Notes under the pieces: model-generated | Databases searched by the model: none | What the model was told of the DNA's origin: nothing | Seen by the model: the letters and a program-made list of their open reading frames with translations, nothing else | Made by a program: the position numbers and the translations under genes | Shown: one piece after another, positions 52,815 through 64,000 of the stretch | How positions within the stretch are numbered: position 1 is the first letter of the stretch | Layout: each line of letters begins with the position of its first letter | Source: Allacma fusca | Lineage: Eukaryota; Arthropoda; Collembola; Symphypleona; Sminthuridae | Assembly: GCA_947179485.1 (NCBI GenBank) | Contig: OX359247.1 | Location: 6,787,060-6,851,059 of the forward strand | Length of the DNA: 64,000 nt | Reading direction: 5' to 3'

Positions 52815-55785
52815 GGCTCTTGTGGATCTGAGGCTGGGGCAAGCAGCACACGTGGAGTTGACAATTTGGTCTGTGCATATTGCAAGGATCCTCTCGACTC
52901 TCAACTCACACGAGACATGTGACATTAGGTGTAAAAGATTTATTATTATTGTCTATTTCCTACCTGCAGCCGTTTATTTCGTGGCTATATCACACCATGA
53001 ACCTCCATTTTGCCATTTGTTATGCACACTATAGCACACACTACACCCATAATGGAGGATTTTATTAAAATTATTATATTGTAAATTATTTCATGGGGAG
53101 TCAATCCCATTTTCCCAATACCACATACTTGACTTTAGTCAAGTCTCCCTCTCTCAAAGTATCCCATTTATCTTCCTTTGGAATCATGTAGGAGCGTAAA
53201 GGAGGCTTGGACTTGTAGTAGTTGCAGTAGTGCTTATTCACATGGACGTATCTACATATGCATAACAATAATTACACAGATACGTAGATACACATATAGA
53301 ACGTACCTATGTACGTACGTGTAGGATACAATGTAGTGAATCAAAATTCAGCACTGCAAGCAGTCCTACAGTGCAAGGGAAATAATGACTAACGTTAATA
53401 ATTGGAAATGTACAGGACATCAGTGTTGGGGCTCTGGATGTTGAGGAATGTGTCTGTACCTACAAATGTAATTACATGTATGTTTTGCAGAGATCTAGTA
53501 TCTATCTATAGATATACAAAGGGGTAGGAACTTCATCTAAGCCTTGCTTACCGGGTCACATCAACCCACACTGGTGACTGTCAAGATAATTCTATATAAG
53601 TAGTATCACAATATTGTAATCAGAGCGTTCAAAAGTTACAGAGGACAAGATGACAATGAGTTGATGTGCTTTCCTTGAAGAATGCAAGTAGCGATTGCGT
53701 ATTTGTAATGATGCACATAATTATACATATATGTCCACATTTCTCAAAAAGTATTTTGGGCTGTCAAAGGTTGATTTTTCCCTTGGAAAAAATAAAAATG
53801 ACACTAATTTCATGTCATCTTGCCACTCTGGCTCAGTCCCATGTCAACTCCATGTAACACTATTGTCATGTTAATATCAACAAGGGCTGATTACCTTGGC
53901 AGCACTTATGTAACAACATGTTGTCCGTCCCAGTGGGGCATATGTACTCAAAACTGTGGAGAAAACTCAAGTCCTTTTCAGACTGACAGTCAGTCAAATC
54001 TGAAGATACAGTCTCCTTAGCGCTACAGTATTTTCGGTTTGGAGTGAGCGGGAAGAAACTTCAAAAATAGAAATTACAAGTGTAAGATTTGAGTAGAGTT
54101 CCAGCTATGTCTGTACATATGTAAATATGTATCTATGTGTAGATATCTACATTAATAGAACATATACATATAAGAATCCCTCGCTCCGAATTTATCCCAG
54201 GATATTCCGTGTGACTGAACTTGGGAAGAAATTCCAATTTCTTGTAATCACTTCCTCCATCAGGGAATTCAGTGGTGAGAGGTATGTTGCAACTATACTG
54301 TCATTCAACTAATATAATGTACAAGGGATAATTTGAGTTCCGTCAAGAAGTTCTCAGGAAGGGGTTTGAGATGTCAGGGGATGTAACTCCCCTAAAAGCG
54401 TACAGTACAGGAGAGTAAACATGCAAGTTCATTTGGAGAATTATTCTGGAAATAAATCCTATCCCGATCCATGTCATTGAGTAAATATGATGTGACACTG
54501 AGAGGGAGCAGAGATGGGAAAAATTGGAGTCACCAGGCAGCTCCTGAAACATGCACCAGAAAATTAACTTGTGATCGTCAAGTGATAATCCTTCCCAGAG
54601 ATTTCCTAGTAATTGCACAAACGGATTGGGAATAAGTAGGGATGCATACCACACAAAGCTATCTATCTCCCAGTACCAAATAAAGTGCAGGAAGTCTTAG
54701 AAAAACAGAGGAGCTAAGGTCTGTAATTGGGTATCGTAGTAAAGAACAACGTTCCCAATTTTGAGACTCTCTCATGTGCTCCCGCACTTACGCTTTGATG
54801 AAGGAATGAGTTGGAATGATTTTGGACGGAGGAGAAATTCCATCATGGAACCAGATTAGGTTTCATTGGAACATGGATTTTTACTTAAAATGTTAGCCTT
54901 ACACATGCCAAGGGTTCAGACTCTTACCACCCAAAACTCCACCATAGGGAGAAAATTATTGGGAGGTAGTGAGAGCCGAGTTGAGTGCTATTGAGTGAGA
55001 GGGGAGGGGGATATGAACTGGATATGGAGGAGTCTCGATACGGAGAGTAAATCCGTTTAAATTAAAAGCCTGCTACTGAATTGCACTTGATTTCTAAATA
55101 TTTGACATACCTGGAGCTCAGCATGTCTTTTTCCGCTTTTAATACCCTCTTTGCGAGAATTGGAGGTGACAGGAGGATGAGGATCGCTCCAGCACTTATG
55201 TACCTATAAAACTCAAGTTCATTTCCAGGTCGTCGTCACTCAAGAGTTTTCACTCTCTACTGTGGAGTAGATCCTCCCTGTATGGTATGTATCTATGTAC
55301 ATTATACATGTGTCCTGATTCAATGTAGAGCATGAGTGCTTCCGTCATGTATGTTGCCGTGTCCTGGCTCTTATCAACTCTCTCTCTCTGTTTGTATACA
55401 TGGAGTTGGAAAAGTTGTTTGCTTTCAGCAACAGCCATTGTACGACTGTGTGTGTGTACGGTAGGCTTAATAAAAGTATTTCAACATTGATGGGAGAAAC
55501 AGATAGGATCGCCAGAGCACGTCACACTTGATAAAGATGTGGTTCGTGTGGGGAGAAAAGTTGAAGGTCGGAATGAGCTACGCAGGGATTACTTATTATG
55601 GTGATCACACATATGTATATTACACACTGACTCCCCTGCTTTCACCCTTATCAGAGCCACGGCTCCCAATCCCAGGAGCGAGTGGTAGATTGTATAATTA
55701 AGTTTGTCCTTAATTTTTTAGTAGAGCTCGTAGTACTCATGCACCCATAGTAATTACAATTACTGACATTCCTATATAAAACCAC
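52815..55785. other. Intergenic DNA
   Basis: No clear gene. Dispersed motif copies lie at 53250-53320 and 53465-53490. A short plus-strand segment at 54201-54272 (acceptor tttatcccag, donor gtgaga, containing VTELGKKFQFLVITSSI) is exon-like but isolated. Confidence 0.35.
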
Positions 55786-55893
55786 ACTATACGCACAGAC
55801 GCTTTATTATTATTATAAACTATACGCACAGACGCTTTATTATTATTATAAACTATACGCACAGACGCTTTATTATTATTATAAACAGACGCT
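55786..55893. repeat. Tandem repeat, 3 exact 33-bp units plus a partial
   Basis: Units 55786-55818, 55819-55851 and 55852-55884 are identical; each joins ACTATACGCACAGACGC to an AT-rich TTTATTATTATTATAA half. The last nine bases (ACAGACGCT) begin a further, broken unit. Exact identity implies recent duplication. The array is about 0.3 kb upstream of the retroelement relic. Confidence 0.95.
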
Positions 55894-56206
55894 ATTTTCT
55901 GGTTTCAAAAATCCGAACTCAGGATAAATATGTCCCTGAATTTGCTTTGTTTCCAAAACATTTTTGTGGAAGCGTGTGAGCAGAGAATACCTAGAATCAG
56001 AGTTTTCAATTAAATGTCAATACAATCCTTACCCAGATCATAAGGGACTAAATTCCGACCTCAGAACCCATACCTGAAATATCAGTTTCAATTTCTTTCA
56101 TAGCTAGCTCCGAAAGTAAAAATACCTTGGGATTCTATCCCATGTATTTGGACACACTTTCAATATACTGTAACAGGTTACTGTTTTCTTATACACATTA
56201 AAGTAG

Positions 56207-56440
56207 AGACCTAGATTCTTACTTCCAATGAAAATCCGTAGCTTAATTAAGGGAGCCAAAGACACTGAAAATCTTCCAACTGTTGGAGTCTACGTTATGA
56301 CTTGCAGCACAAGTAATCCCAAATATGTCGGAGAAGCATGCACGCAATTAAATACCAGCGTATGAGAAATATAATACAAGGATAATGTTAGAGTCGAAGG
56401 GAATATCAAAATTGTATTTCATGTGAGACAATTCTTATGA
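56207..56440 (+). mobile_element. Decayed Penelope-like element fragment (GIY-YIG endonuclease domain)
   Basis: The plus frame reads MKIRSLIKGAKDTENLPT, then GVYVMTCSTSNPKYVGEA, then CTQLNTSV before an in-frame stop at 56363. After two stops the same frame continues YKDNVRVEGNIKIVFHVRQF. This order (GVY, a Cys, YVG, LNT, then a positively charged stretch and HVR) matches the C-terminal GIY-YIG endonuclease of Penelope-like retroelements, which nicks target DNA for retrotransposition. The Arg expected after LNT is Ser here, a second Cys is missing, and three stops interrupt the frame, so the copy is dead. Weak similarity may continue in another frame to about 56550. No reverse transcriptase was recognised upstream, so this looks like a 5'-truncated or eroded copy. 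Confidence 0.55.
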
Positions 56441-57054
56441 CAAATTGAAGGAAGACTTGAAATTCAAAAATCCTAAGGTCCAGTGAAGAACACGTCATTC
56501 CAGGTGTTATCATAATTGCAAGCAACGTTTGGAAACCTGTAATACTAGACTGATTGAATAATAACGAGCTGGATTCATTATTTTTGAGAGAATCACACAA
56601 GATATGTTTATATATTTGTGATTTAGTTGTACACTTTAGGTATCTAAATATACACATTATTCTAACATATGTACATGCATGAGTCTCCAATAGAGAAAAC
56701 CCCATAAAAATGTTTGGGTAAGCTAAATCATAGAGTTCCTCCTACTTTCTCCCCAGTATACAAAGTATTATCTATATCTGCTTCGTGCGCTAAGTCATTC
56801 CATCCAATAAATCTTCACATCAGCTGAGTCGGGATTTTGGTAAATAGATTATAATGATGGCAATTATACGCTTTTAAATTGCTGTAAAGGAAGGATACTC
56901 CGAGATTATTTTAAACCTATCCGCATCTCCAGTAACAATAATAACATTCAAGTTTATGCATGTAAGCAGAGGCAATCGGGTATGATTACTTTAAAGAGTT
57001 GTGGCCCACATATGTGGGTAGGAGTGTGTTCTGTGCTTACCCAGAACAGAAATA

Positions 57055-57273
57055 ATGGCTAGCACGATAATAATACGATATTTTTTGAAGCCACGGGAAG
57101 CCTGTCAACCAATTAAATCTACGCCAGCTTTTGATATCCCATATCATTCCAGAATCAAATTAAATGTTCTCAGCACCCGCTTACATTTGAAAATTCCTGT
57201 AAATACGGATCGCATGAGAATGACAATCTCAAAGTTTAATTCCCCGAGCGTAAACAAAGCCCATGACTGTTGA
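57055..57273 (+). CDS. Candidate small open frame, 72 aa
   Basis: ATG to TGA, 72 residues, basic, with IKSTPAFDIPYHSRIKLNV in the middle. A plausible acceptor (gtgcttacccag) sits 11 bases upstream of the ATG and a weak donor (gtaaac) lies near its end, in phase with the candidate exon at 57887. It may be a small gene, an initial exon of the tentative gene below, or chance. Confidence 0.15.
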   Translation: MASTIIIRYFLKPREACQPIKSTPAFDIPYHSRIKLNVLSTRLHLKIPVNTDRMRMTISKFNSPSVNKAHDC

Positions 57274-57886
57274 ATTAAAACTAGAAAAACTTCTTGTAGT
57301 CAAATCTACGTGGACTATAATTTGACTACGCACTATATACAGTTCACATTTGAAAAACTTGGTATATAGATTCCAGTACTGCCGATTCGGGCTTAATCAC
57401 TTGCTCTGGGAGACATTTCCCTGGAACTCTAATATTTGGATGGAAACAGAACATGCATTTTGCGGGGCACAGGTGAGATAATTGCAGGTGTTACTTTAAG
57501 GGGCTATGTGAGATTGATACTGCAGCTTTTTAAGTGTTTCCGAAAAAATAATTGTTAAATGTAAAAATATACTTTCAATTCCAGATCCGTTTACGAAATT
57601 GTGCTGAGCATTTTTTTAACGAAGGGATATGAACTCTAGTAATTATTCATTTGAAAGTTACGTACTTTTTATAGATTTTTTTCAGGGAATTTTAAAAGTA
57701 TAAAAAAATACACTGAAGCGTGGACTATCTCTTACTTCAAACGAATTAATCAACTGTCTCCCATAAGTCTGCATAGAGTGGTGCTGATATGCAAAGGAGC
57801 GATGTGAATGGAGAAGTCAGATCCGAATCTCTTAAACAAGCCCGGCCAACTTCGAGGATCAGTTTAATTAACATTTATTAATACAG

Positions 57887-58924
57887 TGGGTTAAAAATCT
57901 ACATAGACCTACAGTCGGTCTCAGAAATAAAATTTCCAAGGAAAGTGAGCTCGGGGTAAGTTTTTTAATTTTTCAGAATAATTTCCTTCCAGATTAATTC
58001 CCTTTGCTAATTTCCCTCTAACTTCCGCCTGTCCATAGACGAGTGGAGTAAACTTAGACAGCTCCAGACTTACTCACAAGGAGGGTTTCACAACTGTCCC
58101 AAAATATTTTAGCATAAAGTTTTTCTCAGTGATTACCAGTATCTACGTTTTTAGCAGGTGACTTCAGTTCCGATACATTTTCTGGGTTATACAGAGAATC
58201 ATTAAATACATGCAACAACAAATATGCATATTTGAAGGAAGTCTTCATTATATATTTAATTATACATTTCATTATATATAATTAAAATATCGCTATCATT
58301 AATGCAATCTGGATTTCAAATTTGGCTTCAAATTAAAACCTACAATTTCTTGCCATGAAGAAATCTACAATTTTATCGTTTCTTACGGAGGTGTACATAT
58401 TATCGCTAGCTCTTGAACAGCCAATCCAACAGCATTGGAATATGTCACTGAAGACACTTTTACCTATTGGTACTCACTGAGCAAAGTTTCAGAAAAAATG
58501 TTTAGGACAGTTCTGGAAAAATCCTTGTTAGGACTTGTATCCAATTCTATATTTCCAGTGAAGAGCTCAAACACGCTCAAGAATCGGAGGCTAAAATAAA
58601 ATTATTCTACAGAAATTCTCATTCTCTCTCCTAGAGAAATGCTCAAATCCTGTATTTATGTATTACTAAAAATGTCCCCACTTAGCACATTCTAAATACT
58701 TTCACATGAGAACCTATAATGTTCACTTTGATTTTATGTGCATATACTCTAAAATCTATTCCCACCGTTTTGCCTCTTCACTACAAAATACACAAAAGTA
58801 TTACCTATGCAAACGTCAGGTATACAAATTTTACAAAAGCACTTCCCTCTTACAGGCACACAAAGGAAATCCTATTAAAGAACCTTCAGTGAATGAAGTG
58901 AAAAGTCAAGAGGAAAAACTTTGA
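57887..58924 (+). CDS. Candidate 3' end of a spliced gene, unrecognised hydrophilic tail
   Basis: The terminal exon 58856-58924 follows a strong acceptor (cttccctcttacag) and reads AHKGNPIKEPSVNEVKSQEE before TGA. It is lysine- and glutamate-rich with codon use unlike the surrounding AT-rich DNA. A possible preceding exon, 57887-57955, is flanked by aatacag and a gtaagt donor, is phase 0 at both ends and ends NKISKESELG, giving a consistent charged C-terminal tail. The 900 bp between would be an intron. No domain is recognised, upstream exons are not established, and no canonical poly(A) signal was seen close by. Confidence 0.28.
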
Positions 58925-60517
58925 AAGACCTTGGGAAAGTAAAAACTTTGTAGTATTTGTTGACTCCCGCTTATGTATAGATACGTACCTGTGTAAATGA
59001 ATGTATGAGATGTCGGGTACATTATTTAAAGGGATTGGAAGCTGGGAATACTGAACTTTGAGGCTCAAGCTCTATATACGCAGAAAAAAAGAACAAATTC
59101 AGTTATGAAATCTAAATGCATGGAAATTGAATAGACAGTTTCATACATCAAATATCAAAATGCATACTTCAGAGAAAAACTCACCTTATTTTATATTGGT
59201 TACAGAATTACTAGTGTCTAAAATATTTTTCAATTGATTTCTAACAAATAGATAGACATAAGGAATATCCAAGAATCTGTCTGTCTGTATTGCTTACCGG
59301 AGTACTTTAACAAAAGGCTCCCATCCGTATTTAATTATTTATGATACATTTTTTTCTTAAAAGTTATTTTCATATTTTGAATTAAATGGAGCACTATTTA
59401 TATTGGAAATAGTAGAGATAACTTTTGCTGCTCTAAATAATGAATCAACAGGCAGTACATACATACATACAAAGGGAATGAGTAAGAAGGAACGGAAGAA
59501 TAAATCGCAGAAGTTGAAAAGTGATTTCAGGAGTAATATGATAAGTTGACCTACTCTTGTTGAACGTCAAACGAAAACATATTATGAACACAAATTCAAA
59601 TCTCATCTTTTCAATTGAGCCTGCCACGGTTGAATGCAAACATGACAATGGGAGAAAATGATCTTCGGAGTTTTAATTTGAACCCTGCCTCTACTATAGT
59701 GAGGAGTTCCACAATAACTAGATTCACATTTATACGTCTACTTTCAGGGGTTGAACCCTCGGCGGTACTTTTCTTTCATCTCTTCTCTAAATTGAATGGT
59801 ACACACCGAGGGATGGAAATCTAAATTCAAGTGGCACTCACTCGTAAATCATGAGTTAAGTGGTTGTTTATTAGAAAATGGTCATGAGGTATTAAATTAA
59901 AATTTTAAATTTATTTTTCACTACTCAATGCTACCGCCCGGGACAAATAGCCCTCTCGAACAAGAAGTGCATCCTGCATTTTTTTTTACTTAACATTTAA
60001 CAGAACTATTATCTTGCATCTGTGCATGCTTAAGCAGGATGCTATTTCGAGATGGGATCACACAGTCACTAATATAGATCTTATTCCTGCTCTATGTTGC
60101 TATCAAGCCCTTGCCAATCAACTTGCCAAGCATTTGCAGGAGCAGTTATTTTTATTCTCATGTTAATCCTTCAAACTGCATATTATCAGTAAATACTTGC
60201 ATGGTTCTGTCATATATGTAGAGTAGAATTTACTATAACTTTGAAATTCTTACGCTTTCTAAAAATGAAAGCCCCAATAATGTTATTCCTTTATGTGAGT
60301 CTTAACTCTAGATACAGAACCGGGCTCTAAGATGGGGATGATCCTCAACTATAAGACACATACTAGTCTATGCTATTCTATATCGTACAGTATATCTATA
60401 TAAAAGCAAAATATCAGCGCATTAATATCCCTTCCTGTGCTGTACTGGCCACGGGCGGAGGAATAGAAAATTTATGGGATTTTTATGCATTGGTCTTGCA
60501 TAAACATTTCTAATGTT

Positions 60518-60518
<1 letters not shown>

Positions 60519-60590
<72 letters not shown>
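60519..60590. repeat. (CT)36 microsatellite
   Basis: Seventy-two bases of perfect CT repeat, the longest uninterrupted dinucleotide run in the window; it yields spurious Ser-Leu and Arg-Glu frames. Confidence 0.97.
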
Positions 60591-60595
<5 letters not shown>

Positions 60596-62413
60596 TACGT
60601 ATTTGCGTGCCCACAATTTCTTAAGGTGTAAAGGAGTAGGGGTGAGAGGGTGTAGTAGGGAATCTGAAGCTATATGCACACGAAATAATAACACTGTGAG
60701 TTAGGACTGACTACGAGTGAAAAAATCAACGGTGCATTACTTTTCCATTAAAAAGAGACTCATAAATTCATAGTTAGATTATTCTACACGCGCTAGCTCC
60801 CATACAAATTCCTCATTAACAGTTGTTAATAACAACCGGTGTTTTTGTAATCCTTCAAATCTGCTTTTAAAACTTGTGCTAATTTAGCCTCACCGCTAAA
60901 TTGCTACTCACATTTCATATGACAGCTCTTTAAATTTTCCGCAGAGGCATTACTAATGTAGAGTGTGAAATTCAAAGCATACTAAAGGCCTGTCCCGTGA
61001 TGGAGGGAAACCTATTATTAGGGGAGTTGATCATTTGAAGAATTTAATTACACGTAGATACTTGAACACTGTCGAAGGAATGGAGGGCGGCGAGAACAAA
61101 ACAGTTACACGCCAATTATCAACAGTTACCCCAAAATTGATGGTAGCCATCGTCAGCTTAACGTGTCATTCCTTGGCAGTCACGCATATGGAGGCTTACC
61201 TGTCCCTTGATCATTTCTTGGACTAATTATATCTAAGTTATTGGCGTCCTGGATGTGCCTATCTGGTATATATGACACTCAAGGAATGGAAACGGGTAGC
61301 ATTTACTCATCAAGAAGGAATACTAATAAATTAGAGCCTCCTATTTCCACTATCTTCGTTGATCCCATAGGCTGTATACAGCAAAGTACATATACTATGT
61401 CATTTGTTTGTGGCAGGGAAAGCTTGGGCTGTAATATTAATTATAGACGTTTGACGGCCTGTATATACCCCTGTACACACAGGACACAGTCAGTACTGTA
61501 AAATTCTAGAGGGCAATGTGCACATGTAATCATCGCATCGGCTTGAAATCAGACAGGTTGCGAAATTATGCTTGCGAGGTATGTACATATGTGCACACAC
61601 ACACACGTATGTATCTACATGTGTATGTACATGTGCTATTTACATCTGCAATACTATCCACATAATTACATAAACTCCCATTAGGACCCAGCATGATGGA
61701 CTGTGTATTGTACCAAGACTAGGAGCTACAATAAATTTCGCATTTAAATGTCATCTCCCACGGACGGTGTAATTAATTAAAGTTATTTTATTTTTAATGC
61801 TTCGGCCACCACACTTTAATCATTGTCGTGCTCTTTGAAGAGTCATTCATCATCGTATTTATTCCTGCCACTATTTCCCCTATCAAACTTTTTGAATTGC
61901 CTTCGTCTAATAGCATTTCTCCCTCTGTAATAATTCCTGTATAGTGTCTTTGCCTCGGTGTACGGCAGTACACTATATGTCATATAGATTTCTTAAATAA
62001 ATGACAGCTGTGACTACAAAGTAAATATGTTGAGAGTACCGAGAGTCTGTTCCGATCTCAAGTTTTCAGTGTACGCTGTTTTGTAAAGACAATTTTACAG
62101 TGCGAAGATATTAACATAATTATTTTTCCTTGGCTATAGCTCCTATCTGTATTCATAGTAAATGGAGGTTTATTGCTTCCAAACGAACACGCTTGCAAAT
62201 TATAAGTGTATTGTTTCCTTGTAACTAGGGCTTGAATAATTAAAGTTTAAATCAGGCTTTGATCATGTAACAATTACATGAGCAATTAGGAACAGGAATT
62301 TCTTCAAAGGCATAAATTCTCACGCCCGTGTCACATGACACGTTCTAAAAATTCAGGGAATTTCCCTGACGTCATAAGCATTTCTCTTGTACACTATTTA
62401 TATTATGCTCTGA

Positions 62414-62433
62414 CTGTGTGTGTGTGTGTGTGT
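62414..62433. repeat. (GT)n microsatellite
   Basis: About nine GT units, 80 bases upstream of a candidate terminal exon. Confidence 0.85.
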
Positions 62434-62509
62434 AGTCCTATATCATATCTAACGTGCTCCGATTTAATGATCGTATGTAGTCCCTATGTGTTTATCCCTT
62501 TGCTCATAG

Positions 62510-62640
62510 GACTCCTACAAGGAGCAACTGATTTGGTTCATTTTGGACACACTCAATTATTTATACATGAGCAGATTGCTACTCCTGAGTTTAGTAGATA
62601 TAGATACTCGCACCTTGAACCTGTACAGACTCAGGCCTGA
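62510..62640 (+). CDS. Candidate 3'-terminal exon, unrecognised protein
   Basis: A pyrimidine-rich acceptor (tttatccctttgctcatag) is followed by two bases completing a codon and 42 sense codons to TGA. The peptide reads LLQGATDLVHFGHTQLFIHE near its start and ends LEPVQTQA. First codon positions are G/A-rich, as in coding DNA. The exon would need an upstream phase-1 donor, which I did not identify. No domain is recognised. Confidence 0.22.
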
Positions 62641-64000
62641 GACTCACACAGTAGAGACAGTGAATGCAGGCACTTAGTAATTTTTGCAACCAGGCCTTAA
62701 AAGGTAATGTGGGTTATAAGTGTCAAATAGGAATGGAATGGAATTCTTTTCATGCATATTTCAGCTAGACTCATAGATAGATACAGCTACTCAAGAACGC
62801 TTTTACTTTTACAATGAGGACATTACAAGAAGCTTGGAGTTCAGGATGACGGAGGTGAGTTGTATCTATTTTATGGGTCTGAAATCCTTTCGCGGGATTA
62901 ATCATCAAGGGAATCAGAATTTATATTATTTTTTTGTGGAAGTTGTACAACTCATTTCAACTCAATTTAATGGTAAAACTTGTGTCAATTTCCTGAGCCA
63001 TAAAACTTGTTTCAGTAATTAATAATTCCTACCCCCAAATCTCTAAATCCTAGATGAATGAAGCCCAACGTCAAAATACAAGAGGGAACTAAATAAACAG
63101 TCACAAAGAAGATTAGCCTATAATATATCTATAAATACAGATGGAGGTATTCCAATACTAAATAATTTTTGTGATTATGAACCCCTCCGAATAATTTGTT
63201 CCTCAACCGTAGCTTACAAAGCTACTTTCAAAGTTTGAGGTTATAGCAGTACCAAAGCCACTGACAATCTTACACTGACAAACCATTTCAGATTCAACTT
63301 GATGGCAAAATATGAATTAGTACAATTGTTTCATCAGACCAGAGCTAAATACTGAATCATGGTGTGTATTCCACATGCTGTGAAAATAGGAAACCGAGTC
63401 TCTTTACTGAGCCCTCTCGCCGGCTGGACAGGTGTTATGCTCTTTCATTATATTCTACAGTGTTCTATAATCCCTATATAGTATCAGAGATTAGAATATG
63501 ACTGACTGAAACTGCCAGATTTATGCTCTGAAATATTTTACTTATAGTTTATAAAATGACTAAAGTACATGCATAAATAAATTTAAAAAATGCCTCAAGA
63601 AGTTGACAAAGCGATTTTTCCTTCATGGAAGAAACCCGGGGGAAACGTAAGGTAAGGTTAATTGAATATTTTTTTTTTGGAGGACGCTGCTTCGTCTTGA
63701 ATCTACTGCTTTCCCTCAGTCAATTGAATCTACTCTTGCATGTGAATAAATCAGTCCGGTGATGTCACATTTTCCAATCTTGTCTCTGGAACTTAACCCT
63801 GGATTTTCCCGGCCGTCTCTGTATTATTACTTTGCTTACACAGGTTATCGATTGAATCCTGTCGGCTTACCTGTGACTCTCATTTCGTATATATGCTGCA
63901 TCAATCTATTCAGCACGTTCCTGTGCAGAATCCTATTTTATTTCACCTCTACAGTAAAGACGCTAAATATTGATTGCCCTCCAACATTCCAAAGCTTCTG
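62641..64000. other. Non-coding DNA at window end
   Basis: AT-rich sequence with no recognisable exon, RNA gene or repeat array. An AATAAA lies near 63091. Confidence 0.4.

Larger units (their letters stand above)
58925..62509. other. Intergenic DNA with a long (CT)n array
   Basis: Holds the (CT)n array at 60519 and dispersed motif copies at 59457-59475 and 61575-61640. Two consecutive open frames in different phases (61035-61226 and 61241-61501) have mildly protein-like composition but no domain or matching splice sites. Confidence 0.4.

Noticed and set aside
55786..55893. CRISPR-like array
   Set aside because: The 33-bp units are directly adjacent with no unique spacers, so it is an ordinary tandem repeat.
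60422..60704. Arg-Glu and Ser-Leu repeat open frames
   Set aside because: Direct translation of the (CT)36 array, not a protein.

Overview
This window looks like nuclear DNA of a eukaryote, most likely an arthropod. It is AT-rich, its genes are split by GT-AG introns, and it carries many (GT)n, (CT)n and (GA)n microsatellites plus a very abundant short palindromic family built on ATGTACATACAT and ATGTAATTACAT. Nothing prokaryotic is visible: no operons, no ribosome binding sites, no CRISPR array. The repeat texture and long sparse intergenic DNA would fit a parasitic copepod (sea louse), but that is an impression from memory and no marker gene confirms it.

Two genes are well supported, both on the plus strand. 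The first (4904-8998) is the 3' end of a type I membrane protein: a sushi/CCP exon, a 3.5 kb phase-matched intron, then an exon with one transmembrane helix and a 66-residue cytoplasmic tail. Its 5' exons lie outside the window or were not found. The second (38753-40823) is complete: eight exons with small introns and consistent phases encode a 299-residue secreted protein with a signal peptide, six cysteines and two N-glycosylation sequons. I do not recognise its family.

Between and beyond these genes are long stretches with little recognisable content: about 8999-24600, 27750-38750, 40830-56200 and 59000-64000. One mobile-element relic is recognisable at about 56207-56440, a decayed GIY-YIG endonuclease domain of the kind carried by Penelope-like retroelements. 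About 0.3 kb upstream of it is an exact 3 x 33 bp tandem repeat (55786-55884).

Several short segments combine an open frame, good splice sites and sometimes a close poly(A) signal. They could be exons of unannotated genes: 24610-25987, 27090-27732, 57887-58924, 62510-62640 on plus, and 15426-15645 and 52747-52814 on minus. They are given with low confidence, because many 60-130 codon open frames are expected by chance in 64 kb of such DNA and no homology or transcript evidence was available.

I see no functional link between the two solid genes; one is a cell-surface protein and the other is secreted. No new multi-gene system can be demonstrated from the sequence alone.
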